Below are positions 33,290 through 44,858 of a DNA stretch of 64,000 bases, piece by piece. Positions within the stretch are counted from its first letter, which is position 1. The number at the start of each line of letters is the position of its first letter. A model generated the notes under the pieces. It had not been told where the DNA came from and made no database searches. It was given only the letters and a program-made list of their open reading frames with translations. Location: assembly GCA_022495005.1 (NCBI GenBank), contig JAGYXB010001010.1, positions 310,001 through 374,000 of the forward strand, in the 5' to 3' direction. A program made the position numbers and the translations under genes. The stretch comes from Rhyacophila brunnea (Eukaryota > Arthropoda > Insecta > Trichoptera > Rhyacophilidae).

Positions 33290-33430
33290 TCATGAGCTGA
33301 GTGGAATTCGAACCAACAGATATCACGTGCCATTTGAGTGCTTTACCAATTTCTTGAGTGAGTAGTTTAATAATTGGCAATGTACTCGCCCAGTATGTGA
33401 TAGACACATTTATTCAAATCCCACCAATAC
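33290..33430. repeat. Two head-to-head tRNA-like repeats
   Basis: Minus strand 33300-33362: aaattggtaaagcactc and gttggttcgaattccactc (A- and B-box-like). Plus strand 33375-33430: gtactcgcccagtatgtgat and attcaaatcccacc, related to 30140-30215. Neither folds as a complete tRNA. Confidence 0.45.
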
Positions 33431-33482
33431 AAAGTTTACAAGGACTTTTCTGATGGGTATGTTTTTGATGTTCTTCCCTGTT

Positions 33483-33485
<3 letters not shown>

Positions 33486-33531
<46 letters not shown>
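33486..33531. repeat. (TA)n microsatellite
   Basis: About 23 uninterrupted TA units followed by an A-run. Confidence 0.95.
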
Positions 33532-33533
<2 letters not shown>

Positions 33534-35198
33534 AAAAAAAATAGGTATCTACTTAATTCAAACAACCCTTATCAAACAATTTCTACACCATATTATTTTA
33601 TTAAGGAAAAACAGTTAAGTACATTGATTACAAAAAAATATGTATTAAAATATATTACAGAAAAGATATTACAACCATCAAAGTTTCCAAATATAAATTA
33701 TAATATAGTTAAGCCTAACACGATAGAAAGTAAGAAAGTAAGTAGAACATAAAATATAAAGAAATTACATAAGAAAAATGAGAAAGAATATTGAATAGAC
33801 AAGAAAGAGACATTTTTTTAAATATATAAGTATATATATTATATATGTGTTAATTATCATTGAAATTCCTACATAATATTATGAATAATCTTAGATAAAA
33901 CAGAAAAAGAGAATAATAAGAAAGGAAAAAAACATACATTTAAAATTCGATTAAACGTCAATTATACAAAATTTTGCAGATTAAACGAAACAGATGATTA
34001 ATTATTGAAAGAATCAACGGTGGAGAAATACATATTGTAATTTAAACAAGAGTGCCGAATAAAATAGTTTTGTGCATAATTAGAATCGCTACGACTACAT
34101 GGTACAAAGCTTGGTTTCGCGTAAATCTTGATGGACAATGGAAACCCACCCTTTCGAGTAGGTTTGGGTTAACAAAACCATTGATAATTTTGATAATATA
34201 TTATAATCGATAATATTATGATTACAAAGATATAATATCTACACAAAGAGTACCTAACGGTATAAAAGTAATAGGTATATGTAACAGGTTTTTAATTATT
34301 TTTTTAATTATTATTTAATTATATTATTTAATTAATCAAATTTGCGATTAGTGTATCAAACATAATATATTATTATTAAATTGGGACCTACGCTATATAA
34401 AAAAAGATATCATACAAAATTGTTCGTATACCTAGTAGAAAAGTTTTATTTTCAGGTTTTTTTTTTTACTGTCCCTTGTTTAAAGAGCCTCACTAACATT
34501 TTAGTAGTATTCAATTTATTTGTATGAACGGCACCGCTGACGAACTATCACAACAAAAGAAAAACATTTTCCAAAGCTCAGATTACAGTATGTCAGATTA
34601 ATTTTTCAAGCCACTGTGGACGTGTTCAGCTGCAGTTTTATTAGACTTAAAGTTGAAAATCGTAAAAATGTAATGTGTGTTTGCGTCGGTATTCAATTGT
34701 GCGGAAACCTTCGGAACACTCAGCGCATGAGAGCTCTCCGGCCGCGATTGCTTTTTTATTGACCGTACAAATCTAGCGTTCGGCTGCAGCCCGCACGGCC
34801 GAGGTGCAACGCCGTGTTTTTAAAGTGAAATAAAATTTTATTACACCAAAGATTTCAGCGAAAGGATTTCCTCGAATGGCCACTTAAACCTTAAAAAAGC
34901 CTTTGTAAAGGGTTTAAAATGTATTTCCAATAGCAAATTTACCGAACTCATTGATTTAATGCACATAAAGACAAATATTTGCAAATACAATTATTTTTAA
35001 GTGTTTGGTTTAGTACCCTATCTCAGAAGAGAGTACACTTAACTTTTGCATGTTTCTTGTGGATTGTACTAATTTTAAGTTCACTTGGTATTTATTTTAT
35101 TTATCTCGGTAACTATATCGGCTATTTTTCTATTATTTTCTATTTTTTTTATTTATAAAGGTAAAATAACAGAAGCATTTATAAAACTGCTATGCAGT
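33532..35198. other. No gene; GC-richer island at 34600-34830
   Basis: AT-rich except for the island, which contains gagagctctccggccgcga and ggctgcagcccgcacggccg. It has no recognised frame and no second copy in the window. Confidence 0.35.
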
Positions 35199-35896
35199 TA
35201 GGGATTGCAATACCGAATGAAAATATCATTACCAGTTTTCGGTATGTATTCTTAAATACCGGTATTAATACCGGTATTCGTTACAATATATAAAAAAGCA
35301 GAATTATTTATCAGTACATATAGCCAATAAAATCTTAAAACTTTATTGGATAGCAAAAACCTACCTACATAATATATTAAGTTGACATTTAAACATATAT
35401 GAATTGATCATAATTTAATAATATAGTGAACTGGTGATTTTTACAAATAATTTGAATATATTGATAATTTTAACTAAAGCCGTCCAAAAGGCTAGTTCAA
35501 CAAGTGCAAATAAGTCTGGCTGCAGGAAAAGCTTCTTAAATTCAATGCTTGTACAATATGATTGAACATTTTGTCACAGATGTTTTCTATTTCGAAATAA
35601 TATTATGTTAATTCATCGCAACAATTTTATAAATGTATTTGATCTATGTATTTTATTTTATTATTATTTCACCTCAAATATATTTGCATTTTAGCAGCAC
35701 ATAACTTATATACTCAATTTTCCAGGCAAAACAGTACAAAGTAATCGAGAAATAGCATTAAATTCATTTTCAAAAATGAAAACGAGTGTGCTTTTTTAAT
35801 AACGAAAATTCCGGTATTTTAGATTTTTAAAACCGGTATTTCGGTATTGATAAATACTGTAATACCGGTTTTGAAATACCGGTATTTCAATCCCTA
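35199..35896. mobile_element. hAT-type MITE with ATACCG repeats, 698 bp
   Basis: Starts tagggattgcaataccg and ends cggtatttcaatccct(a). Flanks tatgcagt (35191-35198) and tatgtagg (35897-35904) match at six of eight positions, a decayed 8-bp duplication. Both ends carry several copies of accggtattt. No transposase frame. Confidence 0.65.
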
Positions 35897-36647
35897 TATG
35901 TAGGGTACAATAGTACTGCAGTGGCGTGTGGTCCTTAGGTGATATAGATACGGAGCATCCCTACAAATAATTGACAAAGAAGTGTATAATACAATTACAT
36001 AATATTATTGCGATGTAGGGTACAAAGAAAATATTTTCAAATTTACTCAACTCTACTTCTTCTAAAGTAATTTCGAATACGTATTACTATTGTGACGTAA
36101 ATATTTTTAAAATATATCAAAGCTACCGCTCTAATCTGCATCTGCCACTGCATTGGTCACCCACCAAGAGTCAATAAATAAGTTACATTACAAAACCATT
36201 ATTTTGTCACTGTTTTTCAACTGCATCCCTACACGCAAAAGTCACCGTAGCACTAATAGCTATGACGAAGCTGTTAAGATCCGATTAAAATAGTGCACAG
36301 AAAAATTTGTCAGTCATACTTCATTGTTTGCATTGAACTTTAAATAAAAATTGCAGATGGTGCTAGTAAGTTTTTAAAATTCAATTAAACCCTAACTAAA
36401 CCAAACCATTGTAGTGAAGGTAAATTTTGGATATCCATCAAAAATAGTGTACAATTTTTCAGGTAAGTATACCTAAATGTTTCATTGAATTTTAAACGAA
36501 TGTTTTTATCTGTTATGGCTTGAATTGAATTTAAAAAAAAAACTAACGAATCGGTTCTATCTCTAATTTGTAGTATTCGTCCAATGAAAAAAAAATACGT
36601 ATGACTGACAAAGTTTAATGTGCATTATGTATGTCGGATTTCTACAG
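35897..36647. other. No gene seen
   Basis: AT-rich. cagtggcgtgtgg (35924) and ccactg near 36150 could be hAT-like ends, but I find no matching duplication and leave this unassigned. Confidence 0.35.
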
Positions 36648-37880
36648 CCTACCTCCATCCTTCGCCAGACTCTTTGCAGACGATTTAAAATTATATGCGT
36701 CAATTCACAGTGAATTAGATTGTCACATATTACAAAATAATCTCTTCTTTCGACCATGTCGACCTAATAGGTTGAGCAAGTGGCTGACATCCATTTCTCG
36801 TAAAAACAATAATCTGTCAATACAAACCTCCACTCTGTGGAGGCCCATATGATCCTATTAGGATCGGACATGGTCCAAAATAATCTCAACTCAATTGAAA
36901 TTTGGGCGAAAAAAAATAAACTCGAATTTAATACTGATAAATGTGTGTGTATTAGCTTTTCGAAATCAAGATCTCCAATTATTTTCAACTACAATATGTC
37001 AAATAGATTACTGAACCGTCAATCAGAAATTAAAGACCTTGGCATATTGTTTGACTCACGTTTATCATTTCGCTCGCACATCACTTCTACGGCATTGCGT
37101 GCGAGCAAGCTTCTAGGATTCGTCATGAGACAAGCCAAGTCATTCAAGAATCCAACTGTTTTACGTACACTCTATGTGTCGTTAGTACGGAGTATTCTTG
37201 AGTATGGCTCCATCATCTGGAGTCCTTATGAAGTTTCCTATAAGCTTGTTTTAGAGCGTGTTCAGAAAAAATTTCTTCGTCATCTCTATTTTAAAGTTTA
37301 TAATTATTTTCCTTTTGACACCTTCTCAAACGAGTATTTTCCGACTAACTTTCTTCAAGGCATGCTCGCCTTTCATTCTCTTGAAGCTCGTAGGTCACTT
37401 CTGCTCTTAAAGCATTTTTCCCTGCTCTCACGTGGTATCATTTTCAATCCCGATATTCTAGAAAATTTAAATTTTTACACACCCGTCAATTACATGCGTG
37501 GTCGCAGCCATGACCTATTTTGGATGAAAGCTGTTTCCTCATGTCAGGCTCACCAGGCACCAATAGCGAGGGCTGTGCGGTTGGTCAATGCACTCCCTAG
37601 AGATGTAGATATTTTTGGCGATCCATTATATATTCTGTTTTTTAAATTCTATTTTATTGTTTAATTTGTACTTTTTGAATCATTGTTGTTTTCTTAAATT
37701 TTATTTCTTTTGTATAAAACTATTTTTGCTTTCTTTTTTTCCTCCACTTTGTTTTTTATGATTTTCCTAACTGATTACTTGTAATTTTTATTCTAAATGT
37801 CATGTTGTGAACGTCCTGAATTAATAATTTGTTATGTACTCAACGTGTCTTTTTCAAATAAATAAATAAATAAATAATAT
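36648..37880 (+). pseudogene. LINE-A fragment split by a SINE
   Basis: The C-terminal half of a Jockey/CR1-group LINE. Before the insertion the frame reads FARLFADDLKLYASIHSELD, with the reverse transcriptase catalytic FADD motif. After it, 36876-37664 continues with NSIEIWAKKNKLEFNTDKC, EIKDLGILFDSRLSF, SLVRSILEYGSIIWSP, ending PRDVDIFGDP and a stop. Only the 3' part of the reverse transcriptase domain and the C-terminal region remain. A 3' UTR with atgtcatgttgtgaacgtc leads to a (TAAA)n tail at about 37855-37877. Removing the SINE plus one target copy (143 bp) would put both halves in one frame, so the LINE was open when hit. 5' truncation left only this part. Confidence 0.9.
36745..36875 (+). 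repeat. SINE-1 insertion, 5'-truncated, with 12-bp duplication
   Basis: The duplication caaaataatctc occurs at 36733-36744 and 36876-36887. Between lies the SINE-1 body (gagcaagtggctgacatcca) and tail (gaggcccatatgatcctatt). The first 16 bases (ttctttcgaccatgtc) read as the reverse complement of the SINE's own tail, which suggests an aberrant, partly inverted insertion. Confidence 0.9.
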
Positions 37881-38390
37881 ACCAATCATGTGAATATCAG
37901 GCTAACAGGTGGGTACAGAAAGCAATATTAAATCAATAAGTCAAGATTCTCTGGTATTGTTGACTTAACTAATAAGAGCCAAGACAATGGTAGTAACTGG
38001 ATATAGAAAAAAGTTGTCATCCTAATGAAATTCCTACGAATTAAATTATTTTAATAGATTCTTGATCCAATTAGCGACTTTTCTGTGTCAACTCAGTGCA
38101 GGCAACAACGTTATTTATTTTGAGATTTAATGAGTGGCTCGAGCCGTGTTGCCGATTGTACTATGATGCTCTGAAATCAAGTCACACTATATGTACACTT
38201 ATACCATCTGTTATAGAGTAGTATTTCAGATCTGGTGATTTCAGGGCATCGATATCGGCAACCAAATTTGTCATTCATTGAACTCTAAATGAAAGCTGTT
38301 AATAATAGTAATAAAGAATATTAAAATCTATACCTAATTAAATCCAGCAAACATAATATTATCGACGTCCCAGTATTGAACAGTAACAAC
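37881..38390. other. No gene seen
   Basis: AT-rich unique sequence, no repeat from this window recognised. Confidence 0.4.
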
Positions 38391-39098
38391 TAAGGATTCA
38401 AATCCCGAGCTATTTTCGATACCTATGAATCCCGGGATTGATAAACATAATCCCAAAACTTTTGGGATTGATTTTTTTATCAATTTTTATGGAAAATAAA
38501 AGAAAAACGAAAATATAGCAGAAAAAATACTTTTAATAACAAATAACTAGATTAGAAATAAACTGAGTTTGAATGAAGTTTGATTTATACCCATGTGTAA
38601 GTTGCCGATTCATTTAATTTTTTCACATAAATTACTAAAAATGAGAAAGATTATAAAAAACAATGCTTAGCACTATTAATAAAGTAATTTATTCCACCAT
38701 TATCTCATACGTTTTACGGCAGTTTCATATTTGGCTGACTAATTAGATTTATGAAGCGGAAAAGCCATAAGTACACCATGATTATTTGCTTTACTATTTT
38801 AAATCTCGCTAACCCATTCATTAAGTCCTTACTGTCAGAAACAGCAATCTCATATTAAATTCACAATATTATATATATTACAGTATTATTTACTTCATTA
38901 AACTTATGTATTTCCAAGATTGAACGTATACAATATTAACAATAAATGTCTTAAATAGTATAAATTATACTAGATTTATTTTTGACCGATTTTATCAATA
39001 TTATTTGTAAATATAAAACTTTTATGTTAACAATGGAAAAAATGCCAATCCCGGGACCATCACATTGTAATCCCGAAATCTCGGGATTAGATTCCCTA
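38391..39098. mobile_element. hAT-type MITE, 708 bp, exact 8-bp duplication
   Basis: Flanked by gtaacaac at 38383-38390 and 39099-39106, identical. The ends taaggattcaaatcccgag and ctcgggattagattccct(a) match at 16 of 19 positions. Sub-terminal gggatt motifs recur (38435-38475). No transposase frame. Confidence 0.85.
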
Positions 39099-39106
39099 GT
39101 AACAAC

Positions 39107-40820
39107 TCAAAAAACGTGGTTTTGGGATAATCATGTTTTAATATTTGAATGGTTTACAATAAACAAGATTTAACAAGTTTGACATGTCAGAATGTATCTA
39201 GGTTGAAATTGAAACGTATGGTCAATGGCCAGTTTTAAATGGAAACAATTCGAAATGGATCTGTACAAAACTGGTTTTGTTTGAAAGTTTGTAAAATTTT
39301 ATATGAGTTTTTGGCTCTCAAGGTATCTAAATTATTTTTTTTCGGATTTCTTCTCTACAAAACTGGCAAGAGCTCATTTTTACTAATATTTTGATAAGTA
39401 CTAATATCGCGAAATGTCGATTATTTTTTTGAGTTGTTACCGTTCAATGCTGGGCCATCGAAATGTAAAAACGTGTTAATACACAAAATGGCGATAAAAG
39501 ACTGTTATATCATATTTTTCTGTCTGAAATTATGATAAATAAAACCAATTCAATTCAACATTGTCATGTCGTATGTTTTTCTTTTAGTTATTAATCTTTA
39601 TTTAAACTATTAATAAGTTATATTAAATTAGCAGTTACACGATAAATACTAATATTTTTGTTAAATAGTGGCAACACCTACTCTTTCTACAATTTATTGT
39701 TACAGCTGCCTCACAAGGTCAAACAAATGAATGGTGACCCAGGCAGTGTTTGTTTTAATCTGTCAAAGGTCACGAGGCGTGACATTATCTCGGAGACTCG
39801 ATTCCACTAAAACCATTACGAAACAAATGAAATCTACTATCTCAGTGAAACGTTGTTGAAGCATATTATCTACGTTTCTAGGAATTTTATAAATCTCACA
39901 TTTTTATTAATATTTCCTGACATAACAAATTTTAACTTTCTACTATGATTTGCGCCAACAACTTGACTCAAGTTTATTTTATTACATTATAGTAACATTA
40001 AATAGGTAGGTAGGTTAAAGTCAAAGGGTTAATCTCCATCACATATAATATATTGAGATACGAATAAAACGAATTACGTATTTTTAAGGGATTTTAGATA
40101 CCTACATAATAACTTTTATTATATTATAGTATAGTTCATATTGAGCTACTTCGATCATTGTTTATTTTGAAATGTAAGTATATGAGGGGTTTAGAAACAA
40201 AAACGCCAATTTCCATTTTCCTAAAATGTTGACGAGTCATTGAAAATGTATTATATCTTTCTAATATGTAACTATACTTTATGATAAAAAAGTATTTGTA
40301 AATATTGTTTTTATACTAATAATATTTGCTAAACGTTTTATATTATTTTATTGAGAAATTATACTAAATAAAAGAGAAATAAGACATTTTTATCTATTTG
40401 CCAATATTATAAAAAACGGAAATTGCCAATGTTGTTTCTGGAGCCCTCATAATATTAGGTATCTGTTTAATTCGAACATTGCAGAAAGTGAAATTTGTGC
40501 ATTTAAAAAATGGAGACTAGCCGTCTTACTTTTAACCTACATAAATGTAAAAATCATAGTAAATTTAAATTATAAAAATGCACATATCGCACATACAGTA
40601 ATACAAGTATATATTTTCAAAGATCAGCGAACAGCTGTTGCTCTATGTTAACATTTAATTAATTGCTGTTAATATAATATATTCAACAACGAATGAACAA
40701 CCGAAGGTTTTTTTGTAATTTTCTATTTTCTTATAAGTAAAATTAACGTCTTTAAAACATAAGTGTTCGATTATATTGATTAATTTCATTGCAGTATATA
40801 TAAAAATTAATGTAGTACCC
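39107..40820. other. No gene seen
   Basis: AT-rich. A short mixed patch at 39705-39815 (cagctgcctcacaaggtc, tcacgaggcgtgacattatc) follows an acceptor-like ttattgttacag but has no convincing donor. Confidence 0.4.
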
Positions 40821-40824
40821 CTAT

Positions 40825-41021
40825 GAACGATGGCCGAACGGCGTAAGCGCCGCCTATAACGTCGTGAGTCCCAGGTTCAAATACTGGATCTGGCAACCGA
40901 CACATATTGCTTTTCAATCTGTGTTTGAGTCAGAGTATGGACCCAATAAGTTGAGCAATTGACTAACATCCATTTCCGTCCATATCCAAGATCCTAATCT
41001 TATTAGGATCGGACATCGGAA
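40825..41021 (+). repeat. SINE-1 copy, diverged
   Basis: A-box-like gatggccgaacggcgtaagc, B box caggttcaaatactgg, body tatggacccaataagttgag, tail taggatcggacat. A deletion removes part of the tail region. Confidence 0.75.
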
Positions 41022-42009
41022 TTATGTATAACAATGATTAACTTTATTCATAAACAATGACACTACAATCTACTTTGAGACTAGGTCACATAGTTTTTCA
41101 AAGTCCTTTTACTGTCTTAGCTTAATATGTTGTCTCTTAATACAGTTACCTACTCAAGAACTTATCAAGAAGTATTCTGAATTTTACATGTGAGCGACTA
41201 TAATATAATTAATATGTCGATGCTAATTTATCAAAATTCCGGTCATCAAAGTAGAAATAAAGTTTCACTCTGTTAACTTACAAGTAATTAATGTGATCTA
41301 ATATTTTAAATTCAAAGTTCTCTACTTTCTACTAATATATTCACCCCTACTTCTGGACCTCACACTTCTTACCAGCCATGCGTTGCCGGGTTATCTATCG
41401 TGGGGGGATGATACTTTCCTATTCGCCAACTAATATCACGAAGGCATATTTTCAACCCATATTTGCCTAGCTAAAATTTATTTAAAACTATATAATATTA
41501 AAGTAATATTCATATATAAAGTTATTGAAAAGATATAGGTCATTCCGTATTTTTAAAGTGATCACTACACTCACTGGCGTCTGATACAACTGACAGAATA
41601 GGTCACTCCGTGATAGTTCTTACTTCTTGAATTTGATAGCGTATACCGAATGTTTTTTTAGCATGGATACATGCTTTGTCTTCATCTCCCGGGCGGATTC
41701 GTTACGAAAAATCGCACAGGCGTAACGAAAAATAAAGTCACAAAAATAGCGCGGTCAGCCGCGAACGGCGCTTCGGAAATAACGTGTAAACCCTCACCCG
41801 GCAATTTATTTTATTTTCTTTCGAATTTGGACAACCAGCATTTAGAGAATCAGTAGGCAAAGCATGTTCCATGTTTAATAATTTTACCCGCCAGGGTTGA
41901 ATTTAATTTAGACTTATGTTTTTATTGTTAATTTAACAATAATTATATTTTAGTGAAAATTACAGAAGTCTTAGAAACCTGTTTTTTTTGTGTAAATAAT
42001 ATTACGTTT
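41022..42009. other. No gene; GC-richer patch at 41670-41800
   Basis: The patch (ctcccgggcggattcg, gcgcggtcagccgcgaacgg) carries a 61-codon frame with no recognised domain. The remainder is AT-rich and leads into the LINE insertion. Confidence 0.35.
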
Positions 42010-42480
42010 GTAAACTTCATGGGGCACTGCTCCCTTTCCCACACCTCGTGCAGAAGGTCACACAAGGACGGCAATACAGCGCTCAGTCCGCAGAGCAGAA
42101 ATTCTGCATGGATGCCATCATCTCCAGGAGCTTTCCTGCGCTTCAGTCTTTTGACAGCCTCTTTAACTTCAGCAGTTGTCGGAGGATCTTCGCAGAATCC
42201 CGATGCAGTAGTGATTCCGAGGGCGGTGATCTCCGACGGAATATCGAAGGGATGCAATGGAGGTGGGCGATTCAGGACATCACTGAAATGTTGGCGCCAT
42301 AGCTCCTGGACCTTTGCAGGTTCGGTGACTGTCACTCCGTCAGAGTTGCGTAATGCAGTGACCACTGGACGTTTCTTACCGCAAATTGCTTTGGTGATGC
42401 GGAAGAGAGCACTTGGATTATTCTTGCAGGCAGCAGATTCCGCATCCCGAATGAGGTCATCCAGGCGTCGGCGCTTATCG
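42010..42480 (-). pseudogene. Inverted 5' part of a LINE reverse transcriptase
   Basis: Minus-strand frame reads DKRRRLDDLIRDAESAACKN, ALFRITKAICGKKRPVV, ELWRQHFSDVLNRPPP, EAVKRLKRRKAPGDDGIHAE and LLHEVWEREQCPMKFT. This is the segment just before and into the reverse transcriptase domain (the KAPGxDGI motif) of an RTE-like non-LTR element. It directly precedes, in the full protein, the part found on the other strand from 42483. Its 5' end lies at the junction and its 3' end faces outward, the arrangement produced by twin priming. The open frame extends past both ends only by chance. Confidence 0.9.
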
Positions 42481-42482
42481 GG

Positions 42483-43844
42483 GATGGTACCGTTGTTACT
42501 CTGCACAAAAAGGGTAACCCACAAGACTGTAATAATTACAGAGGAATCACTCTCCTCAGCGTTCCCGGGAAGGTGTTGGCGCAGATTCTCCTGTACAGGA
42601 TTAGAAGTCCCATGCTGGATGTTTTGCGTGCGCAGCAGAGTGGATTTGTCCCGGGGAAGTCCTGCTCAGAGCATATTTCAACTCTCCGAAGCCTTCTGCA
42701 ACAGTACCAAGAGATGAATATACCTGTCGCCTGCTGCTTCGTGGACTATGAAAAGGCATTTGACAGTCCTCATCGTGAATCTCTGTGGCGAATTCTGCTA
42801 GGATATGGTGTCCCACGGAAACTGGTCGCCGTGATAAGTGCTCTCTACACCAATACAGAGTGTCGCGTAAGAGCAGCTGGAACATCCTCTGACCTCTTTG
42901 AAATCACGTCAGGAGTCAAGCAAGGATGTGTACTTGCGCCCTTTCTTTTTATCATCATGATGGATTTCATAATGCGTAAGACGGTTTGCCCTGACAGTGG
43001 GATACGCCTACATCATGATGACACAAGCGATCTATGCGAAGAAAGACTGTGCGACTTGGAGTATGCAGACGACGCAGTCGTATTTGACTCGACGATCGAG
43101 AGGTTGGAGGTGACCGTGAACAGGCTAGCCGCGAACTCGATGCGTGTGAGTCTTCATCTGAATGCCGCTAATAATAAATCCATGTGCAGTGCTGCTTGCA
43201 TCGACGCCGACACTCCTCTGCGGGTTTCTGGTCTGCCCGTCGAGCTGGTGTCCAGATTCAAGTACTTGGGTGCCACGGTTGCCGATGATGGTGGTATTTC
43301 TAGTGAGCTTGGAATCCGCATGGGTGTGGCGGGCTCTGCGTTCAACCAACTTGGAGTCGCATGGAGGTCAAGGCTGTATTCTGTGAGGACCAAATGTCGT
43401 TTGTTTAACGCGTGCGTGCTACCTGTCCTCCTGTATGGCTGTGAGACATGGCATCTTACTAAGCTTCAAGAGTCACGGCTTTTGAGCTTTGAGAATCGAT
43501 GTCTCCGCAGAATCTTAGGGGTACATTGGTACGACCGCGTTACAAATATCCGAGTTCGTGAGCAGACACAACAGCCTTCGGTGATTGAAGTTATCACGAA
43601 GAGACGATTCACGTGGCTGGGACATGTATTCCGGATGCCGCCAAAGAGTGCGGCACTTCGTACCCTTGTGGCACAGCCTCAAGGGTTCCGTCGCCGTGGC
43701 CGGCCCTCCCTCACCCTGCAGCGATGCTACAAAAGCGACCTACGTGCTGCAGGTCTGACATGGCGGGAGGCACAGGAGTTGGCGATAGACCGAGGGAAGT
43801 GGCGCCAACTTGTGCTTGCCCTATGCCCCAATGTTGGGACGTGA
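42483..43844 (+). pseudogene. LINE reverse transcriptase and C-terminal region, open frame
   Basis: An uninterrupted frame. It starts DGTVVTLHKKGNPQDCNNYR at 42483, with the first Met at 42573. Counted from that Met: a fingers/palm region with GFVPGKSCSEH (24-34), catalytic motif A FVDYEKAFDS (56-65), GVKQGCVLAPFLF (114-126), catalytic YADD (164-167) and the thumb motif KYLGATV (230-236). The C-terminal LLYGCETWHLTK (287-297), ENRCLRRILG, WLGHVFRMP and RRRGRPSLT follow, ending CPNVGT. The layout is that of RTE-like LINEs, in which reverse transcription of the element's RNA is primed at the target. All catalytic residues are present, but the N-terminal half is inverted and the endonuclease is absent, so the copy cannot act alone. 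The short 3' end is followed by a (GAA)n tail. Confidence 0.92.
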
Positions 43845-43850
43845 CAGGGT

Positions 43851-43868
43851 GAAAGAAGAAGAAGAAGA
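43851..43868 (+). repeat. (GAA)n tail of the LINE
   Basis: gaaagaagaagaagaagaaa follows the stop codon by only a few bases. A short 3' UTR with a microsatellite tail is typical of RTE-like LINEs. Confidence 0.7.
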
Positions 43869-43917
43869 AACTACATATTAATTATGCAAATGTTTTTTCA
43901 TGTAATGAGATCATTGA

Positions 43918-44040
43918 ATTAATACTATCTACCGAGGGTACTTGATGGAATTTGAATTTAAATTCAAATTAATTTAGTCATCATTTGTGACCTGGGTTTT
44001 GCCTTTCGGCATCTCAGCAAATAACTCTCATATTTTCACT
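43918..44040 (-). repeat. Dispersed repeat with hammerhead-like core
   Basis: On the minus strand: atttg, ctgagatgcc, gaaa, ggcaaaaccc, aggtca, caaat (44022 down to 43983). The five-base pair atttg / caaat brackets the core like a stem I, although an unpaired A follows the expected UC. One base of CUGANGA is missing. The family terminus ctatctaccgagggtacttg is at 43925-43944. Confidence 0.5.
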
Positions 44041-44189
44041 ATTAACATAGCGTAAAACTGTTTTTAAATGTCTATAACATTAATAAAATTGTAACGTCCA
44101 GATGTTCAACTTTAAGGTAAAGAAATAGATTTATATATTAACTAGAAAGACTTTCAACTTACTATCATATCAATATTATTATAAATAAC

Positions 44190-44400
44190 ATTACCTGGTA
44201 GGCTGTAAAGATTTCTTCTGGATAATTTCAAAATTTGTCACAGCATTACAGGGGTTAAGAGCTCTTGAGAGATAAATGGCCCAACAATAGCCGGCCTTTG
44301 TACGGCGGGCGCACATTGTTGCCGTGACGTCACCGGTAACACTTCCGGTGCTTTGCATGCAACCTCCCGCTACCACTCTATACAAAAAGGTCTATTATGC
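44190..44400 (-). other. CpG-rich block with a CRE-like palindrome
   Basis: Positions 44270-44390 are GC- and CpG-rich (gtacggcgggcgcacattg) and contain gtgacgtcac, the core of a cAMP-response element. A 64-codon minus-strand frame spans it but shows no domain. It could be a promoter or enhancer, or an unrelated GC-rich patch; no transcript evidence is visible. Confidence 0.3.
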
Positions 44401-44566
44401 GAGCAGTCAAGACGCTAACACCACACGTAAAATTTTGTTTACAGGGTTTGTTTGACGTTTTATCTCACAAAAAATACGACAAGGATTTTATCAGAAAAAA
44501 AACTAGGCTGTGATTCGATAATAAACAAAAAAAAAAAAGTGTAATTTTTATTAAATATATATTCTA

Positions 44567-44858
44567 GTGCATCTATTCTATACACATGACTGCTATCGGC
44601 CGCTATCGAGGGTGGTTTTTCATATTTTTGAATCGATATATTATAATTTGTACAATAAGTATGTTGTAATAGCTACAATAAGCGCTACGTTTTAACATCA
44701 GCTCTGTTGGCTGTGCTAAATTTTAGAGTGAGATAGACAGTTTTGACTATTTATATGACTAACTTTTTGTAACAATTATAATACTTCAATACAAACATAA
44801 TATGATAAACTACCCTCGATAACCGCCGATAGCAGTCTTGTGTATAGAATAGATGCGC
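44567..44858. mobile_element. MITE with about 50-bp inverted repeats, 292 bp
   Basis: The left end gtgcatctattctatacaca, then gactgctatcggccgctatc, reappears inverted at 44806-44858 (gaaccgccgatagcagtc-like, ttgtgtatagaatagatgc) with few differences. Non-coding; no target duplication recognised. Confidence 0.75.

Noticed and set aside
33486..33531. Replication origin or regulatory AT tract
   Set aside because: It is a plain TA microsatellite with no accompanying motif.
35924..36152. hAT element with cagtgg ... ccactg ends
   Set aside because: No 8-bp duplication can be found at the proposed ends and the inverted repeats are only about six bases, so chance is likely.
42573..43844. Treating the 423-residue frame as an intact host gene
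   Set aside because: It carries reverse transcriptase motifs and LINE C-terminal motifs; the upstream part of the same protein is inverted next to it, so it is a retrotransposon copy.
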